In this document: in pieces, positions 6,938-13,704 of the stretch
Layout of the letters: each line of letters starts with the position of its first letter
Position numbering within the stretch: the first letter of the stretch is position 1
Assembly: GCF_010093085.1 (NCBI RefSeq)
Contig: NZ_MSRC01000014.1
Location: 1-41,346 of the forward strand
From: Bacillus sp. SKDU12
Lineage (GTDB): Bacteria; Bacillota; Bacilli; Bacillales; Bacillaceae
Reading direction: 5' to 3'
DNA: 41,346 bases
The notes under the pieces: generated by a model
The model's database searches: none
What the model saw: only the letters and a program-made list of their open reading frames with translations
Told to the model about the DNA's origin: nothing
Program-made: the position numbers and the translations under genes

Positions 6938-7062
6938 CGGAAGGGGCGCCGAATCGCGCGCAGCTGTTCCGTGCTTATGTCGAAGGCTATCTCAGAACAA
7001 ATGAACCTGATTTACGTTTAGTCCGCATCAGCGGAATGACAGCATTGTGCGAAAGGAAGTAG
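6901..7062 (+). CDS. Conserved-looking 53-aa ORF with ATT start (possibly inactivated)
   Basis: This frame, overlapping the recT end by 37 bases, reads coherently to a TAG just before the next ribosome site: ATT-initiated, then KVGIPFCYKW, NRAQLFRAYVEGYL and MTALCERK at the end. Its composition looks like a real small protein, yet no ATG, GTG or TTG precedes it before the upstream stop at 6886. The ATT at 6901 occupies the position where ATG-AAG-GTC-GGC would be expected. Either it is a rare ATT start coupled to recT translation, or the start codon mutated and the gene is dead. No Shine-Dalgarno is visible. Confidence 0.45.
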   Translation: MKVGIPFCYKWLTEGAPNRAQLFRAYVEGYLRTNEPDLRLVRISGMTALCERK

Positions 7063-7069
7063 GTGAGCC

Positions 7070-7768
7070 ATGAACTACCTGAAAGAAATAAACGGCTTCA
7101 TGAATTGGCTAGAAACGAATCCGTTGTCTGCTACAACTCAAGCATTATGGTTTCATCTTTTGCACATCAACAACAAGGCAGGGTGGCGGGAGTGGTTCAC
7201 AACTTCAAATACTACTCTGCAAGCAAAGATTGAGATTTCTGAAAACACGTTGATCAAACACCGAAAGATGCTGATTGATCTTAAAAGAATCGAATATAAG
7301 CCTCAGGGCAGGAAAGCAGGGCAATACAGGCTGGTCTCGTTTGAAACGTCTGTATCGGAGCGGAAACCATCTGAAAAGCCAGTTCCCGAACCGACACTAT
7401 TACCCCAAGAAACGCAGGAGGTTGATCCAAAAATGAAAAATGCTTTTGAGCTATTTGAAAATAAGGTCGCTCGTTCTATTGGTACCATCGAAGCGCAAAG
7501 AATCGGCTACATGGTGGATGATTACGGCGAAGAGAAGGTCATAGAGGCAATGAAAAAGGCTTTCAGAAATAAAGGCAGCAACGTTGGCTTGAGCTACATT
7601 GAGGCAATCCTGTCCAATCCATTAAGCCAAAAGAGAAAGGAGAAACAACAGTATGGCAATAAACAAAGCAGTCAGCATAGACACAGCGTTCCAAACAATG
7701 ATGAAGGGGCTTCAAGCAAGATCGCGTTCTTGGGAAACAGAACAGGCCGCATCAGAAGAAAAGGTTGA
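7070..7768 (+). CDS. yqaL: DnaD/DnaB-like replication initiator (YqaL)
   Basis: The 232-aa protein has an N-terminal winged-helix region (residues 1-85: [33 protein letters not shown]) that probably binds origin DNA. A Pro/Glu-rich linker follows (95-120), then a DnaD C-terminal domain (122-190: [31 protein letters not shown]). It nucleates primosome assembly and works with the helicase loader encoded next. AGGTGAG lies before ATG. The last 116 bases overlap the loader gene in another frame. By analogy with related phages the origin may lie inside this gene, but I see no iterons. Confidence 0.88.
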   Translation: MNYLKEINGFMNWLETNPLSATTQALWFHLLHINNKAGWREWFTTSNTTLQAKIEISENTLIKHRKMLIDLKRIEYKPQGRKAGQYRLVSFETSVSERKPSEKPVPEPTLLPQETQEVDPKMKNAFELFENKVARSIGTIEAQRIGYMVDDYGEEKVIEAMKKAFRNKGSNVGLSYIEAILSNPLSQKRKEKQQYGNKQSSQHRHSVPNNDEGASSKIAFLGNRTGRIRRKG

Positions 7769-8600
7769 GTATGAATGCTCTGAGTGCAAGGATCGCGGCG
7801 TTGTGATCTACCGCATCCACAAAGACACTGAGCTGCGGTTGAGAAAAGAACACAAGCCATTGGACAGCCTATCACTTGATGAAATGGTTCTTGAAGAAGA
7901 TTATCTTGCGGGAAAGGTTTGCACGCCGGATAAGGCTCGGGAATGGAAAACGACGTATTCCAAACAATGTGAGTGTGTGAAACAAAAGAAAATAGCGAAG
8001 CTTATGGCAGCCAGCGGCATTACAGAAAAGTTCGAAAAACTGTTGTTCGGCAACTTCAAATTAAACGGTAAGCCCCAAATGATCAAAGATGCCTATGAAT
8101 GTGCGGTCGAATACTTCAAAGACTTTGAAAAGATCAAGGGAGAGCGTGCCAATAGCATTGCTCTGCTGGGACAGCCAGGTAGCGGCAAAACCCATCTGTT
8201 AACTGCCATCATGAACAATCTCATTAAGAAGAAATCGACTCATTGTCTGTACTTCCCTTACGTTGAGGGCATGAGTGATCTGAAAACTGACTTTGACCAG
8301 CTGGAAACAAAGCTGAACGCCATGAGAAAAGCAGATGTGTTGTTCATTGATGACCTATTCAAGCCAGTTGACGGGAAGCCAAGGGCAACCGAATGGCAAG
8401 TCGAACAGATTCAGTCAGTTGTGAATTATCGCTATCTGAACCATAAACCTCTGCTGATCTCTTCTGAGCTCACAACGGACGATCTGCTGGACGTTGACGA
8501 GGCGCTCGGGTCACGGATTTACCAGATGTGCAAGTATTACACGGTGATCATTCAGGGCAACCGGATGGAATTAAATCATAGATTGGGTGATTGGGATTGA
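7653..8600 (+). CDS. yqaM: DnaC/DnaI-like AAA+ helicase loader (YqaM)
   Basis: The 315-aa protein has an N-terminal Cys cluster (C42, C45, C106, C108), probably a zinc-binding site, as in DnaI-type loaders. The AAA+ ATPase domain has Walker A GQPGSGKT (173-180), Walker B VLFIDD (229-234) and a sensor region around LLISSEL. It loads the replicative helicase at the phage origin together with the DnaD-like protein. The ribosome site AAAGGAGA precedes ATG 7653, inside the upstream gene, so expression of both is tightly coupled. Confidence 0.92.
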   Translation: MAINKAVSIDTAFQTMMKGLQARSRSWETEQAASEEKVEYECSECKDRGVVIYRIHKDTELRLRKEHKPLDSLSLDEMVLEEDYLAGKVCTPDKAREWKTTYSKQCECVKQKKIAKLMAASGITEKFEKLLFGNFKLNGKPQMIKDAYECAVEYFKDFEKIKGERANSIALLGQPGSGKTHLLTAIMNNLIKKKSTHCLYFPYVEGMSDLKTDFDQLETKLNAMRKADVLFIDDLFKPVDGKPRATEWQVEQIQSVVNYRYLNHKPLLISSELTTDDLLDVDEALGSRIYQMCKYYTVIIQGNRMELNHRLGDWD

Positions 8601-8740
8601 ACGAGAAAACGAACGTTAAAGGATCCGAAGGAATGTATTTGTTCGGGCCTGCTGAACAAAAGAGCGGCAAGGACCTAACACCGGCTATCCGGGTGCTTGA
8701 AGAAAAGATCAGACAAATGGAGCTGATGCGCAGTGCTTAA
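8597..8740 (+). CDS. Small early protein (47 aa, TTG start)
   Basis: A TTG overlapping the loader stop opens a 47-codon frame ([19 protein letters not shown], then an amphipathic helix VLEEKIRQMELM). An internal ATG at 8633 is an alternative start with poor ribosome-site spacing. There is no recognised family. The helix suggests dimerisation or docking to a partner. Overlapping stops and starts with both neighbours support a real operon member. Confidence 0.5.
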   Translation: MNEKTNVKGSEGMYLFGPAEQKSGKDLTPAIRVLEEKIRQMELMRSA

Positions 8741-8828
8741 AGCGGTGATCCTGCTGCCGGCCATCATACTGACGGCGCCAGCAAAAGAAAAGCAGATTCA
8801 GCATTGGGAACAGATTGACGGGAGGTAA
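8733..8828 (+). CDS. 31-aa peptide with hydrophobic N-terminus
   Basis: A GTG start with GGAG eight bases upstream overlaps the previous stop. It encodes LKAVILLPAIILTAPA followed by a polar tail (KEKQIQHWEQ). It looks like a signal-anchor or small membrane peptide. It is too short for family assignment, and the reading frame could be fortuitous. Confidence 0.4.
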   Translation: MLKAVILLPAIILTAPAKEKQIQHWEQIDGR

Positions 8829-8883
8829 CGACGGCACGGGGAAACGGGCCGATAAGGTAATAGTCAGAGATGGAGGCGACGGA

Positions 8884-9183
8884 ATGAAAGTTTTAGAGAA
8901 TCAGATACTTTATCAGTGTGAACATTGTGGAAAGCGGCTGATGACAAAGCACGGAGCGAGGTTGCACGAAAGAGTATACTGCTCGGTTGTCAGAGAGCTA
9001 GAACAGAAAAAACGTCAAGAATCCTGTGAACATAAGCACATGGAAATGAGTTACTGCACCATGCCGGGTGAAGATCATTTGCAGATGCCTGACTATGAAT
9101 ATTGTGTAGATTGCGGCATGAACGAACTAGAGATTAGGAAACAAAAGAATAAGCTTCGGGAGGCATCACATGCCAGCAAATAA
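8884..9183 (+). CDS. Putative zinc-finger protein (99 aa)
   Basis: An N-terminal C2HC-type finger is visible (C12-x2-C15, H28, C33 within CEHCGKR and HERVYC), followed by a charged helix and a second CVDC motif near residue 80, paired with upstream Cys/His (CEHKH). GGAGGCG precedes ATG 8884. It overlaps the next gene by 14 bases. Probably a small nucleic-acid-binding or protein-interaction factor of the early region. No specific family is recognised. Confidence 0.75.
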   Translation: MKVLENQILYQCEHCGKRLMTKHGARLHERVYCSVVRELEQKKRQESCEHKHMEMSYCTMPGEDHLQMPDYEYCVDCGMNELEIRKQKNKLREASHASK

Positions 9184-9628
9184 GTACGGCGCCAGAAAAA
9201 CACAGGTGGACGGCATCACGTTCGATAGCCGGGCCGAAGCCAAATACTATGAGCAACTGAAATGGCTCAAGGTGAGCAAGCAGATCAAAGATTTTAAGAT
9301 GCAGCCACGGTTCCTGCTACAAGAAGCATTCAAAAAGAACGGCAAAACTTTTCGGAAGATTGAATATATTGCAGACTTTGAGGTTCATAACTTGGACGGC
9401 AGCATCGAGATCATTGACATCAAGGGCGTGGAAACAAAGGAATTCTCCATCAAGCGCAAGTTGTATGAGCGGATTTACGATACGCCACTCAAGGTGCTGG
9501 CTCTGGATAAGTCACTTGGCTTCATCGAGCTGGACGAGCTGAAAAAACTCAAAAGAAAGGCGGGAAAGTCCACTGCTAAACGTGGTAATCGCAGACGATC
9601 GGCCGTTGTGGGTTCAGGAAGAAGATAA
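9170..9628 (+). CDS. DUF1064 PD-(D/E)XK-like nuclease
   Basis: The 152-aa protein is typical of phage DUF1064: KYGARKTQVDGITFDSRAEA at the N-terminus, E23 in the first helix, then D69 (YIADFE) and D83-I-K85 (IIDIKG), the expected catalytic triad of this restriction-like fold. The family is often placed where related phages carry RusA-type Holliday junction resolvases (skin has YqaN). A DNA-processing role in recombination or replication is therefore likely but unproven. The C-terminus (130-152) is Arg/Lys-rich. GGGAGG precedes ATG. Confidence 0.85.
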   Translation: MPANKYGARKTQVDGITFDSRAEAKYYEQLKWLKVSKQIKDFKMQPRFLLQEAFKKNGKTFRKIEYIADFEVHNLDGSIEIIDIKGVETKEFSIKRKLYERIYDTPLKVLALDKSLGFIELDELKKLKRKAGKSTAKRGNRRRSAVVGSGRR

Positions 9629-9791
9629 GCTCATGGCCTGTATGACACGTTGCTCTCAGTTTAAGGCATGCGCCAGCCGAATGGGTTCTGATTGCAAGAA
9701 GCTCGGCGGCACAGAGATACCCAAAATCAATGGAGGAGGCAGATACCATGGAACAGCAAAGCATCAATCCTTACAAGCCAGGACCGGTTGA
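9582..9791 (+). CDS. Small Cys-rich protein (69 aa, GTG start)
   Basis: A frame overlapping the ends of both neighbours encodes VIADDRPLWVQEEDKLMACM, then a cluster of four Cys (CMTRC, KACASRMGSDCKK), plausibly a zinc-binding knuckle. Possible ribosome site AAGGCGGG is rather distant (about 11-15 bases). It overlaps the DUF1064 gene end by 47 bases and the next start by 44 bases, so part of the C-terminus is double-coding. Family unknown. Confidence 0.5.
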   Translation: MVIADDRPLWVQEEDKLMACMTRCSQFKACASRMGSDCKKLGGTEIPKINGGGRYHGTAKHQSLQARTG

Positions 9792-9915
9792 AGAATGGAA
9801 GATGACGCCGGAACAGCTGGCCGAATACGTGAAAAAGCATCCGATCGTTTACCGGGAGGATCTGAAACCATCGCCGGCATTCACGATGGCCGGATGGAAA
9901 CCGGATCACTATTAA
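9748..9915 (+). CDS. Small early protein (55 aa)
   Basis: ATG 9748 follows GGAGGAGG at good spacing. The product contains NPYKPGPVEEWKMTPEQLAE and ends WKPDHY. It is short, acidic-basic mixed, without transmembrane segments or catalytic motifs. It belongs to the early operon between the Cys-rich protein and the XtrA-like gene. I do not recognise it. Confidence 0.65.
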   Translation: MEQQSINPYKPGPVEEWKMTPEQLAEYVKKHPIVYREDLKPSPAFTMAGWKPDHY

Positions 9916-9996
9916 ACACAAAAAAAGCACCGAAGCGTAAGCCCCGATGCTCTGATACGAACTGGTACTTCTATCATAGCACAGGGGGCGCTAAGA

Positions 9997-10203
9997 ATGT
10001 ACAACCCAAGAGAAATTAATTTAAGCAAAGATATAACAATTGAACAGGCAATTAAGCCGGGCAAAATACAGATTCTTATTTTAGATGGGAACGAGGGCAC
10101 TGCACATGTCCTTGAAGCCCCAGAACACGGTGAAACAATCATTCAAACAATTAAGGGCGGTCTGTCTCGTTTAGATTACAGGATCGGCCACAAATTCAAA
10201 TAG
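9997..10203 (+). CDS. XtrA/YqaO-family protein
   Basis: The 68-aa protein has NPREINLSKDITIEQAIKPG, QILILDGNEG and a Gly-rich end, matching the XtrA (PBSX)/YqaO (skin) family of small early phage proteins of unknown function. GGGGGC lies upstream. The preceding gap (9916-9996) has no gene, only an imperfect hairpin around GCACCG/CGATGC. The same small gene occurs in the early operons of skin and PBSX, which supports shared descent of this module. Confidence 0.78.
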   Translation: MYNPREINLSKDITIEQAIKPGKIQILILDGNEGTAHVLEAPEHGETIIQTIKGGLSRLDYRIGHKFK

Positions 10204-10221
10204 CAGGGGCTTTCCCCTGCG
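10203..10221 (+). promoter_or_regulatory. GC-rich hairpin abutting a ribosome site
   Basis: GCAGGGG (10203-10209), loop CTTT, CCCCTGC (10214-10220) directly adjoins the Shine-Dalgarno GGGGGAGG (10221-10228). There is no T-run, so it is not a standard terminator. It may modulate translation or stabilise the downstream RNA. Confidence 0.5.
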
Positions 10222-10234
10222 GGGGAGGAACGGC

Positions 10235-10519
10235 ATGAAAGAGAGAATTGAACGTCTGAAAAAACTGACATACATTCCGCAGAATGACATTGCTTGGCTT
10301 ATAGAGCAAGCGGAGCTGTCTGTTAAGCAGCAGGAAATCATTGAGGAAAACAAGCGCCAGCAGGAAGTAACGGTCCATCAATTCCGGCAGGCTCAAAAGG
10401 ACATTCAGCAACTAAGCGGTGATAGGAAGCGATACAAACAGGCATTAGAGAAGATCATTACCAATCTCAATTTTGCGATAACAGTTGCTCAAAATGAATT
10501 GGAGGGTGATGTGAAATGA
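10235..10519 (+). CDS. Coiled-coil early protein (94 aa)
   Basis: The product is almost wholly predicted helix with heptad-like spacing (ERIERLKKLTYI, IAWLIEQAELSVKQQEIIEE, QFRQAQKDIQQL, ALEKIITNL). It probably forms a dimeric coiled coil. Very strong GGGGGAGG ribosome site. It overlaps the next start (ATGAAATGA type junction). No enzymatic motif. The function is not recognised. Confidence 0.7.
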   Translation: MKERIERLKKLTYIPQNDIAWLIEQAELSVKQQEIIEENKRQQEVTVHQFRQAQKDIQQLSGDRKRYKQALEKIITNLNFAITVAQNELEGDVK

Positions 10520-10923
10520 AAATTACAGTAGACAAAAAAGTGAAGAAGTTCTATCTAGCCCTTAGTAATACACGTAAGCCAGAGGATAGCAAATGGAAGC
10601 CGGCGGTTGGTCATGAAATTCAAGTAGGAAAATATCGTTTCTGCGCTATTCCATCGTTTGATCATATTAACGTATCAGAGGTAACAACTGGACTACAGGT
10701 TCTTAAAATTCCGATGACCTCTAAAATCTATCAGATGACAATCGACAAAGAGGACACGTTGAAATTTTTCGAGAGCGTTGGTAAGGATTTAATCAAAATA
10801 ATCAATAAGCACAGTACGGCTGTTTTTGATAAATGTCTCATGGAGCAAAGAAAGCACACGTTCAGCAGGCTTGGCGAAATGCCACCGGTTGAGGTTTATG
10901 ACATGGAGGAGGATGCAGAATGA
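10516..10923 (+). CDS. Early phage protein of unknown function (135 aa)
   Basis: The soluble protein has a beta-rich first half (KKVKKFYLALSN, VGKYRFCAIPSFDHINVSEV) and a helical second half ending in an acidic tail (DMEEDAE). GGAGGGTG precedes ATG. It overlaps the following gene by 4 bases. It resembles hypothetical proteins of skin-type early regions in size and placement. No domain can be assigned from the sequence. Confidence 0.7.
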   Translation: MKITVDKKVKKFYLALSNTRKPEDSKWKPAVGHEIQVGKYRFCAIPSFDHINVSEVTTGLQVLKIPMTSKIYQMTIDKEDTLKFFESVGKDLIKIINKHSTAVFDKCLMEQRKHTFSRLGEMPPVEVYDMEEDAE

Positions 10924-11177
10924 TTCCTTTACAAGTTGAGCTTCAGCGGGCAGTCAAAGCCACAAAAGACGAAGCGATGACAGTTTATGAGGCGGCGGAA
11001 CACTTAAAGGTTAATGTCGAGGAAGTGCCTATGATCGTTGCTCAGGCTGATGATCTGAAAATGATAGGCAATGACGCAATTATTGCAAAAAGAGACAAGA
11101 CAAACGGTTGGCTCATTGGGGCGATGGTTTTGGTTTTATTCTTTGCAATTGCGGTTCTGCCAGGAATAGGGGAATAG
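10920..11177 (+). CDS. Tail-anchored small membrane protein (85 aa)
   Basis: A soluble N-terminal region of about 58 residues resembles a small winged-helix or HTH fold (AMTVYEAAEHLKVNVEEVPM, ADDLKMIGNDAIIA). It is followed by a single C-terminal membrane segment (WLIGAMVLVLFFAIAVL). The topology suggests a cytosolic domain tethered to the membrane. ATGA overlap with the preceding gene. It is the last gene before the interruption of the operon by a leftward mini-gene. Confidence 0.7.
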   Translation: MIPLQVELQRAVKATKDEAMTVYEAAEHLKVNVEEVPMIVAQADDLKMIGNDAIIAKRDKTNGWLIGAMVLVLFFAIAVLPGIGE

Positions 11178-11384
11178 GGACTTTTTATAAAGCCCCATAA
11201 GGAAAGTGAGTTAAACAATAAAGAATGGCTGCAGCTGCTAAAACACTGAATAAAATTCCAGCCAGTGGTTTTTCAAGAACAAATCTTATGTAGTCCAAAA
11301 ACTTACCTCCAAACATACTTGACTAGTTTAATAGTAACAAATGGGAGAGTGAATTTCTGTTAAATCTTTATTACAAAAGGAAAG
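11178..11384. other. Interval without rightward genes
   Basis: It contains the leftward membrane-peptide frame, an imperfect hairpin between converging gene ends (GGG-CTTT/AAAG-CCC, about 11178-11196), and possible promoter-like AT-rich DNA at 11316-11370 (minus-strand TATTAA near 11330, no clear -35). No antisense RNA promoter could be identified with confidence. Confidence 0.4.
11185..11298 (-). CDS. Counter-oriented small membrane peptide (37 aa)
   Basis: On the minus strand a TTG start (11298-11296) follows a good ribosome site GGAGGT (about four bases of spacing). The 37-aa product has an N-terminal LDYIRFVLEKP and one strongly hydrophobic segment (AGILFSVLAAAAILYCL), ending HFPYGAL. 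An ATG at 11316 would give 43 aa, with the ribosome site inside the gene. It is the only leftward gene within 11 kb of rightward early genes. Size, topology and isolation resemble prophage type I toxins (txpA, bsrG, bsrH group). I see no sequence match to those. Confidence 0.5.
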   Translation of the reverse strand: MDYIRFVLEKPLAGILFSVLAAAAILYCLTHFPYGAL

Positions 11385-11390
11385 ATGAGC

Positions 11391-11507
11391 ATGATCGAAT
11401 ACAGCTGCCCTGAATGTGGTCACAACGAATTAGATATAAAAATCCGTCCACATGCACGCTGCCCGAAATGCGGCTGCAGCATGGGCGTTGAGGAGGAAAT
11501 AGCGTGA
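11391..11507 (+). CDS. Zinc-ribbon mini-protein (38 aa)
   Basis: Two CxxC knuckles (C6-x2-C9 in SCPECG and C24-x2-C27 in RCPKCG) form a complete rubredoxin-like or zinc-ribbon site in 38 residues. An in-frame ATG six bases upstream (11385) is an alternative start with AAAGG closer. It overlaps the next GTG start by four bases. Likely a nucleic-acid or protein-binding adaptor. No family name. Confidence 0.65.
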   Translation: MIEYSCPECGHNELDIKIRPHARCPKCGCSMGVEEEIA

Positions 11508-11722
11508 AAATAGATAGCGTCTTATCATCAGAAAAAAAGCCATGTGCAGTATGCAATAGTAAAACTTACTCGTATAAAATCTATGAACAATCCAACATAG
11601 CCATAAAAATACCAGTGTGCGATACAGAAAGTAGAAATTGTTTGCAGAAAGTAGACGTGAAAGATATGGCTTCATTCGCTTTAAAAGTGATCAAAAAAGA
11701 TATTCAGGAGGATGCGAAATGA
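11504..11722 (+). CDS. Small Cys-containing protein (72 aa, GTG start)
   Basis: GTG 11504 is preceded by GAGGAGG. The protein has CAVC (residues 14-17) and later C39 and C46 (VCDTESRNC), a plausible four-Cys zinc site, then a basic helix (FALKVIKKDIQED). It overlaps both neighbours by four bases, a coupled trio with the zinc-ribbon protein and the dUTPase. Function unknown. Confidence 0.65.
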   Translation: MKIDSVLSSEKKPCAVCNSKTYSYKIYEQSNIAIKIPVCDTESRNCLQKVDVKDMASFALKVIKKDIQEDAK

Positions 11723-12297
11723 ATCTTGAAAAAATGTTCGAAATGCAGAAGGCGCTTGATGAACGGATCATCAAAGAAAAGGGGCTGGAAGGTCAGGACT
11801 TGCTGCCAAACCTCATTCTCGCTTTACAGGTGAAGCTGGCCGAGTGTGCAAATGAATGGCGCGGCTTTAAGCATTGGAGTAATGACCGGGAGCCGAGAAC
11901 AAAGCACCCGTTAGAAACTTCTCCTAATGGTGCTTTCAGAAAAGGCGGAAACCCTCTACTTGAGGAATACGTGGACTGCCTGCATTTTATCTTGAGTATC
12001 GGGAACCGGATTGGATACTTAAAAAATAATGAATCTGTTGACGAGCTTAAACGAACTACCACAAAAGGAACGGGTGTACATGCCTTTATGGATGTATTCA
12101 ATGCAATTGTATATCTAAATGATGAAGTGATATGCACAACAATAATAGATAACGAATTAGCTCATTATAATTATGAAAATCTATTTTCTTTATTTAACGC
12201 ATTAGGGGAAACACTTGGGTTCACGCCTGAACAAATCGAAGCTGCATACATGGACAAAAACGCCGTCAATCATCAACGGCAGCAGGAGGGATATTGA
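11719..12297 (+). CDS. Dimeric dUTPase (DUTPase_2, all-alpha NTP-PPase)
   Basis: The 192-aa helical protein has LAECANEWRGFKHWSND (residues 40-56) and a second metal-binding helix LLEEYVDCLHFILSIG (80-95). The acidic residues E46, E82/E83 and D86 coordinate magnesium in this superfamily. It hydrolyses dUTP to dUMP and pyrophosphate, keeping uracil out of phage DNA and feeding dTTP synthesis. CAGGAGG precedes ATG 11719. It overlaps the next gene (TGATG). Confidence 0.88.
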   Translation: MNLEKMFEMQKALDERIIKEKGLEGQDLLPNLILALQVKLAECANEWRGFKHWSNDREPRTKHPLETSPNGAFRKGGNPLLEEYVDCLHFILSIGNRIGYLKNNESVDELKRTTTKGTGVHAFMDVFNAIVYLNDEVICTTIIDNELAHYNYENLFSLFNALGETLGFTPEQIEAAYMDKNAVNHQRQQEGY

Positions 12298-12680
12298 TGA
12301 ACCACATTGACAACCCGATCATTTCAGGCGTTATCAGCAAACTAAACGCACAACAAGAAAAGGGGCTTGCCAAGTACGGCCAGCCCGTCCAAGTTAGTGC
12401 CTATGACCTGCGCGGCTGGTTGCAGCATGCGCTTGAAGAAACTCTTGATCATGCAGTCTATCTGGAAGCAGCTATCCAATCACTGGACGACAATCAAAAT
12501 ATCAAAAAAATTATCAAAGGATTCAATGAAATGGAGGCTGCACGTGAAAACATCCAACGCTCATATTCTCCTCGACATTATAGCGGATGGGATCATGCAA
12601 TGTCACATTTTAAAGAAATTCTTGTATCGGCTCAATTATTTAAGAGGACAACGGAAGAAGATAAGGAGGGCGCTGAGTGA
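12297..12680 (+). CDS. MazG-like/DUF5664-type helical protein
   Basis: The 127-aa protein begins IISGVISKLNAQQEKGLAKYG and has LRGWLQHALEETLDHAVYLEAAI. The Glu/Asp pattern E-x3-D-H in the second helix resembles the metal-binding helix of phage nucleotide pyrophosphohydrolase-like proteins. It directly follows dUTPase with overlapping stop-start, which supports a nucleotide-pool role. The assignment is tentative. AGGAGGG precedes ATG. Confidence 0.6.
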   Translation: MNHIDNPIISGVISKLNAQQEKGLAKYGQPVQVSAYDLRGWLQHALEETLDHAVYLEAAIQSLDDNQNIKKIIKGFNEMEAARENIQRSYSPRHYSGWDHAMSHFKEILVSAQLFKRTTEEDKEGAE

Positions 12681-12730
12681 GTACAAAGAATGTCCTGAAT
12701 GCAAAGGGTGAAATGATGGGAGGCGACGGA

Positions 12731-13156
12731 ATGAGAGAGATTAAATTTCAGGCATGGGATTTAGATGCTGAACAAATGTATAACTGGGAGAGTATTAAAC
12801 AGCTTTTTCATGAGCATTTAGCTCATCCAAGGGTAAAGGTTAGACAATACACCGGATTGAAGGATAAGAACGCCCAGGAGATTTATGAGGGGGATGTCGT
12901 CAAGTTCGCTTTTAATGATGAGGGTGAAAATATACGATTTATGCAAATTGTTTTTGAGGGAAGCGGTTTTAAGATGAAAGAAATTTATCGTAACTACTGG
13001 CTTGAAAAAATTGATGGAGTCCTTTGCATCAAGCGCGGCATACTAACCGATCGCAAGGGAACTCTTCAAGAGTTATACAAAAGTAATGAAATTTATACGA
13101 CGGAGATCATCGGCAACATTTACGATAATCCTGAGTTATTGGAGGGTGCGGAATGA
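12731..13156 (+). CDS. YopX-family protein
   Basis: The 141-aa protein shows the family hallmarks: MREIKFQAWD at the start, RQYTGLKDKNAQEIYEGDVV (residues 38-57) and a C-terminal EIIGNIYDNPELL. YopX proteins are very common in Firmicute phage early regions, including SPbeta, with no known activity. GGGAGGCG precedes ATG 12731. The central region (70-115) is divergent, as usual in this family. Confidence 0.9.
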   Translation: MREIKFQAWDLDAEQMYNWESIKQLFHEHLAHPRVKVRQYTGLKDKNAQEIYEGDVVKFAFNDEGENIRFMQIVFEGSGFKMKEIYRNYWLEKIDGVLCIKRGILTDRKGTLQELYKSNEIYTTEIIGNIYDNPELLEGAE

Positions 13157-13335
13157 ATGACTTCCAAGAAAGAAAACAATTTTTAGAGAAATACTATCAG
13201 GAATTTAAGTCATTGCAAGAGGTTGTCATCGCTTCTTTGGATGAAACGTTGTCATTGTTCTGTGCTGCCTTTCCAGAAGCAGAGCCACACAGGAACTATT
13301 TTTACCAAAGGGCTTTGAAGGAGGGCGCGGAGTGA
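13153..13335 (+). CDS. Small helical early protein (60 aa)
   Basis: TTGGAGGG precedes the ATG, which overlaps the YopX stop. The protein is helical with aromatic residues (FLEKYYQEFKSLQEVVIASL, HRNYFYQRALKEG). No membrane segment or motif is present. It is translationally coupled to YopX. Not recognised. Confidence 0.65.
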   Translation: MNDFQERKQFLEKYYQEFKSLQEVVIASLDETLSLFCAAFPEAEPHRNYFYQRALKEGAE

Positions 13336-13348
13336 TGGAGAGCAACCT

Positions 13349-13525
13349 ATGATTCTCAGGATACTGTTTCTGCTGATGGGATGCGGATTCTGGATATATT
13401 TCCAACACGATTACCGGCCGGACATGAAAGCGAACCTTGCTTTGATAGGGGTAATCATTTCATTCACGGCTGCGGCTTACTTTAAAGATATCGATAAGTA
13501 TATAGAGAAGAGGGAAAACAAATGA
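13349..13525 (+). CDS. Small two-TM membrane protein (58 aa)
   Basis: ATG 13349 with GGAGAG six bases before. Two hydrophobic segments (ILRILFLLMGCGFWIYF and LALIGVIISFTAAAYF) are joined by a short polar loop. The tail is charged (KDIDKYIEKRENK). It overlaps the next gene at ATGA. Together the two encode a pair of tiny membrane proteins at the end of the early operon. Possible roles in envelope takeover or exclusion are speculation. Confidence 0.6.
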   Translation: MILRILFLLMGCGFWIYFQHDYRPDMKANLALIGVIISFTAAAYFKDIDKYIEKRENK

Positions 13526-13677
13526 TAATAGCCTTGAAAATAGTTCTCTTACTGGTTGTGGTTATCTCTCTTATGGGAGTTATAGGCGAGGATAAGGATT
13601 CACAGCTGCGGAATCACTTAACAGCAATATGTATCACATCTATTATCGGCACCATTGCTACATACGTGTTGCTCTAA
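13522..13677 (+). CDS. Small two-TM membrane protein (51 aa)
   Basis: The ATG overlaps the preceding stop, with GAGGG upstream. Two hydrophobic segments (IALKIVLLLVVVISLMGVIG and ITSIIGTIATYVLL) flank a charged loop (EDKDSQLRNH). It is the last gene before the strong early terminator. No family recognised. Confidence 0.6.
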   Translation: MIIALKIVLLLVVVISLMGVIGEDKDSQLRNHLTAICITSIIGTIATYVLL

Positions 13678-13704
13678 CTGAATAAGTCCAAGACGGAAAG
13701 CCTG

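Noticed and set aside
7070..7768. Replication-origin iterons inside the DnaD-like gene
   Set aside because: Expected by analogy, but I could not find repeated or DnaA-box-like elements by eye.
12367..12711. Plus-strand 114-codon frame overlapping the DUF5664-like gene
   Set aside because: No ribosome site. The overlapping frame has domain-like sequence and coupled start/stop. The CPECKG end looks tempting but is short.
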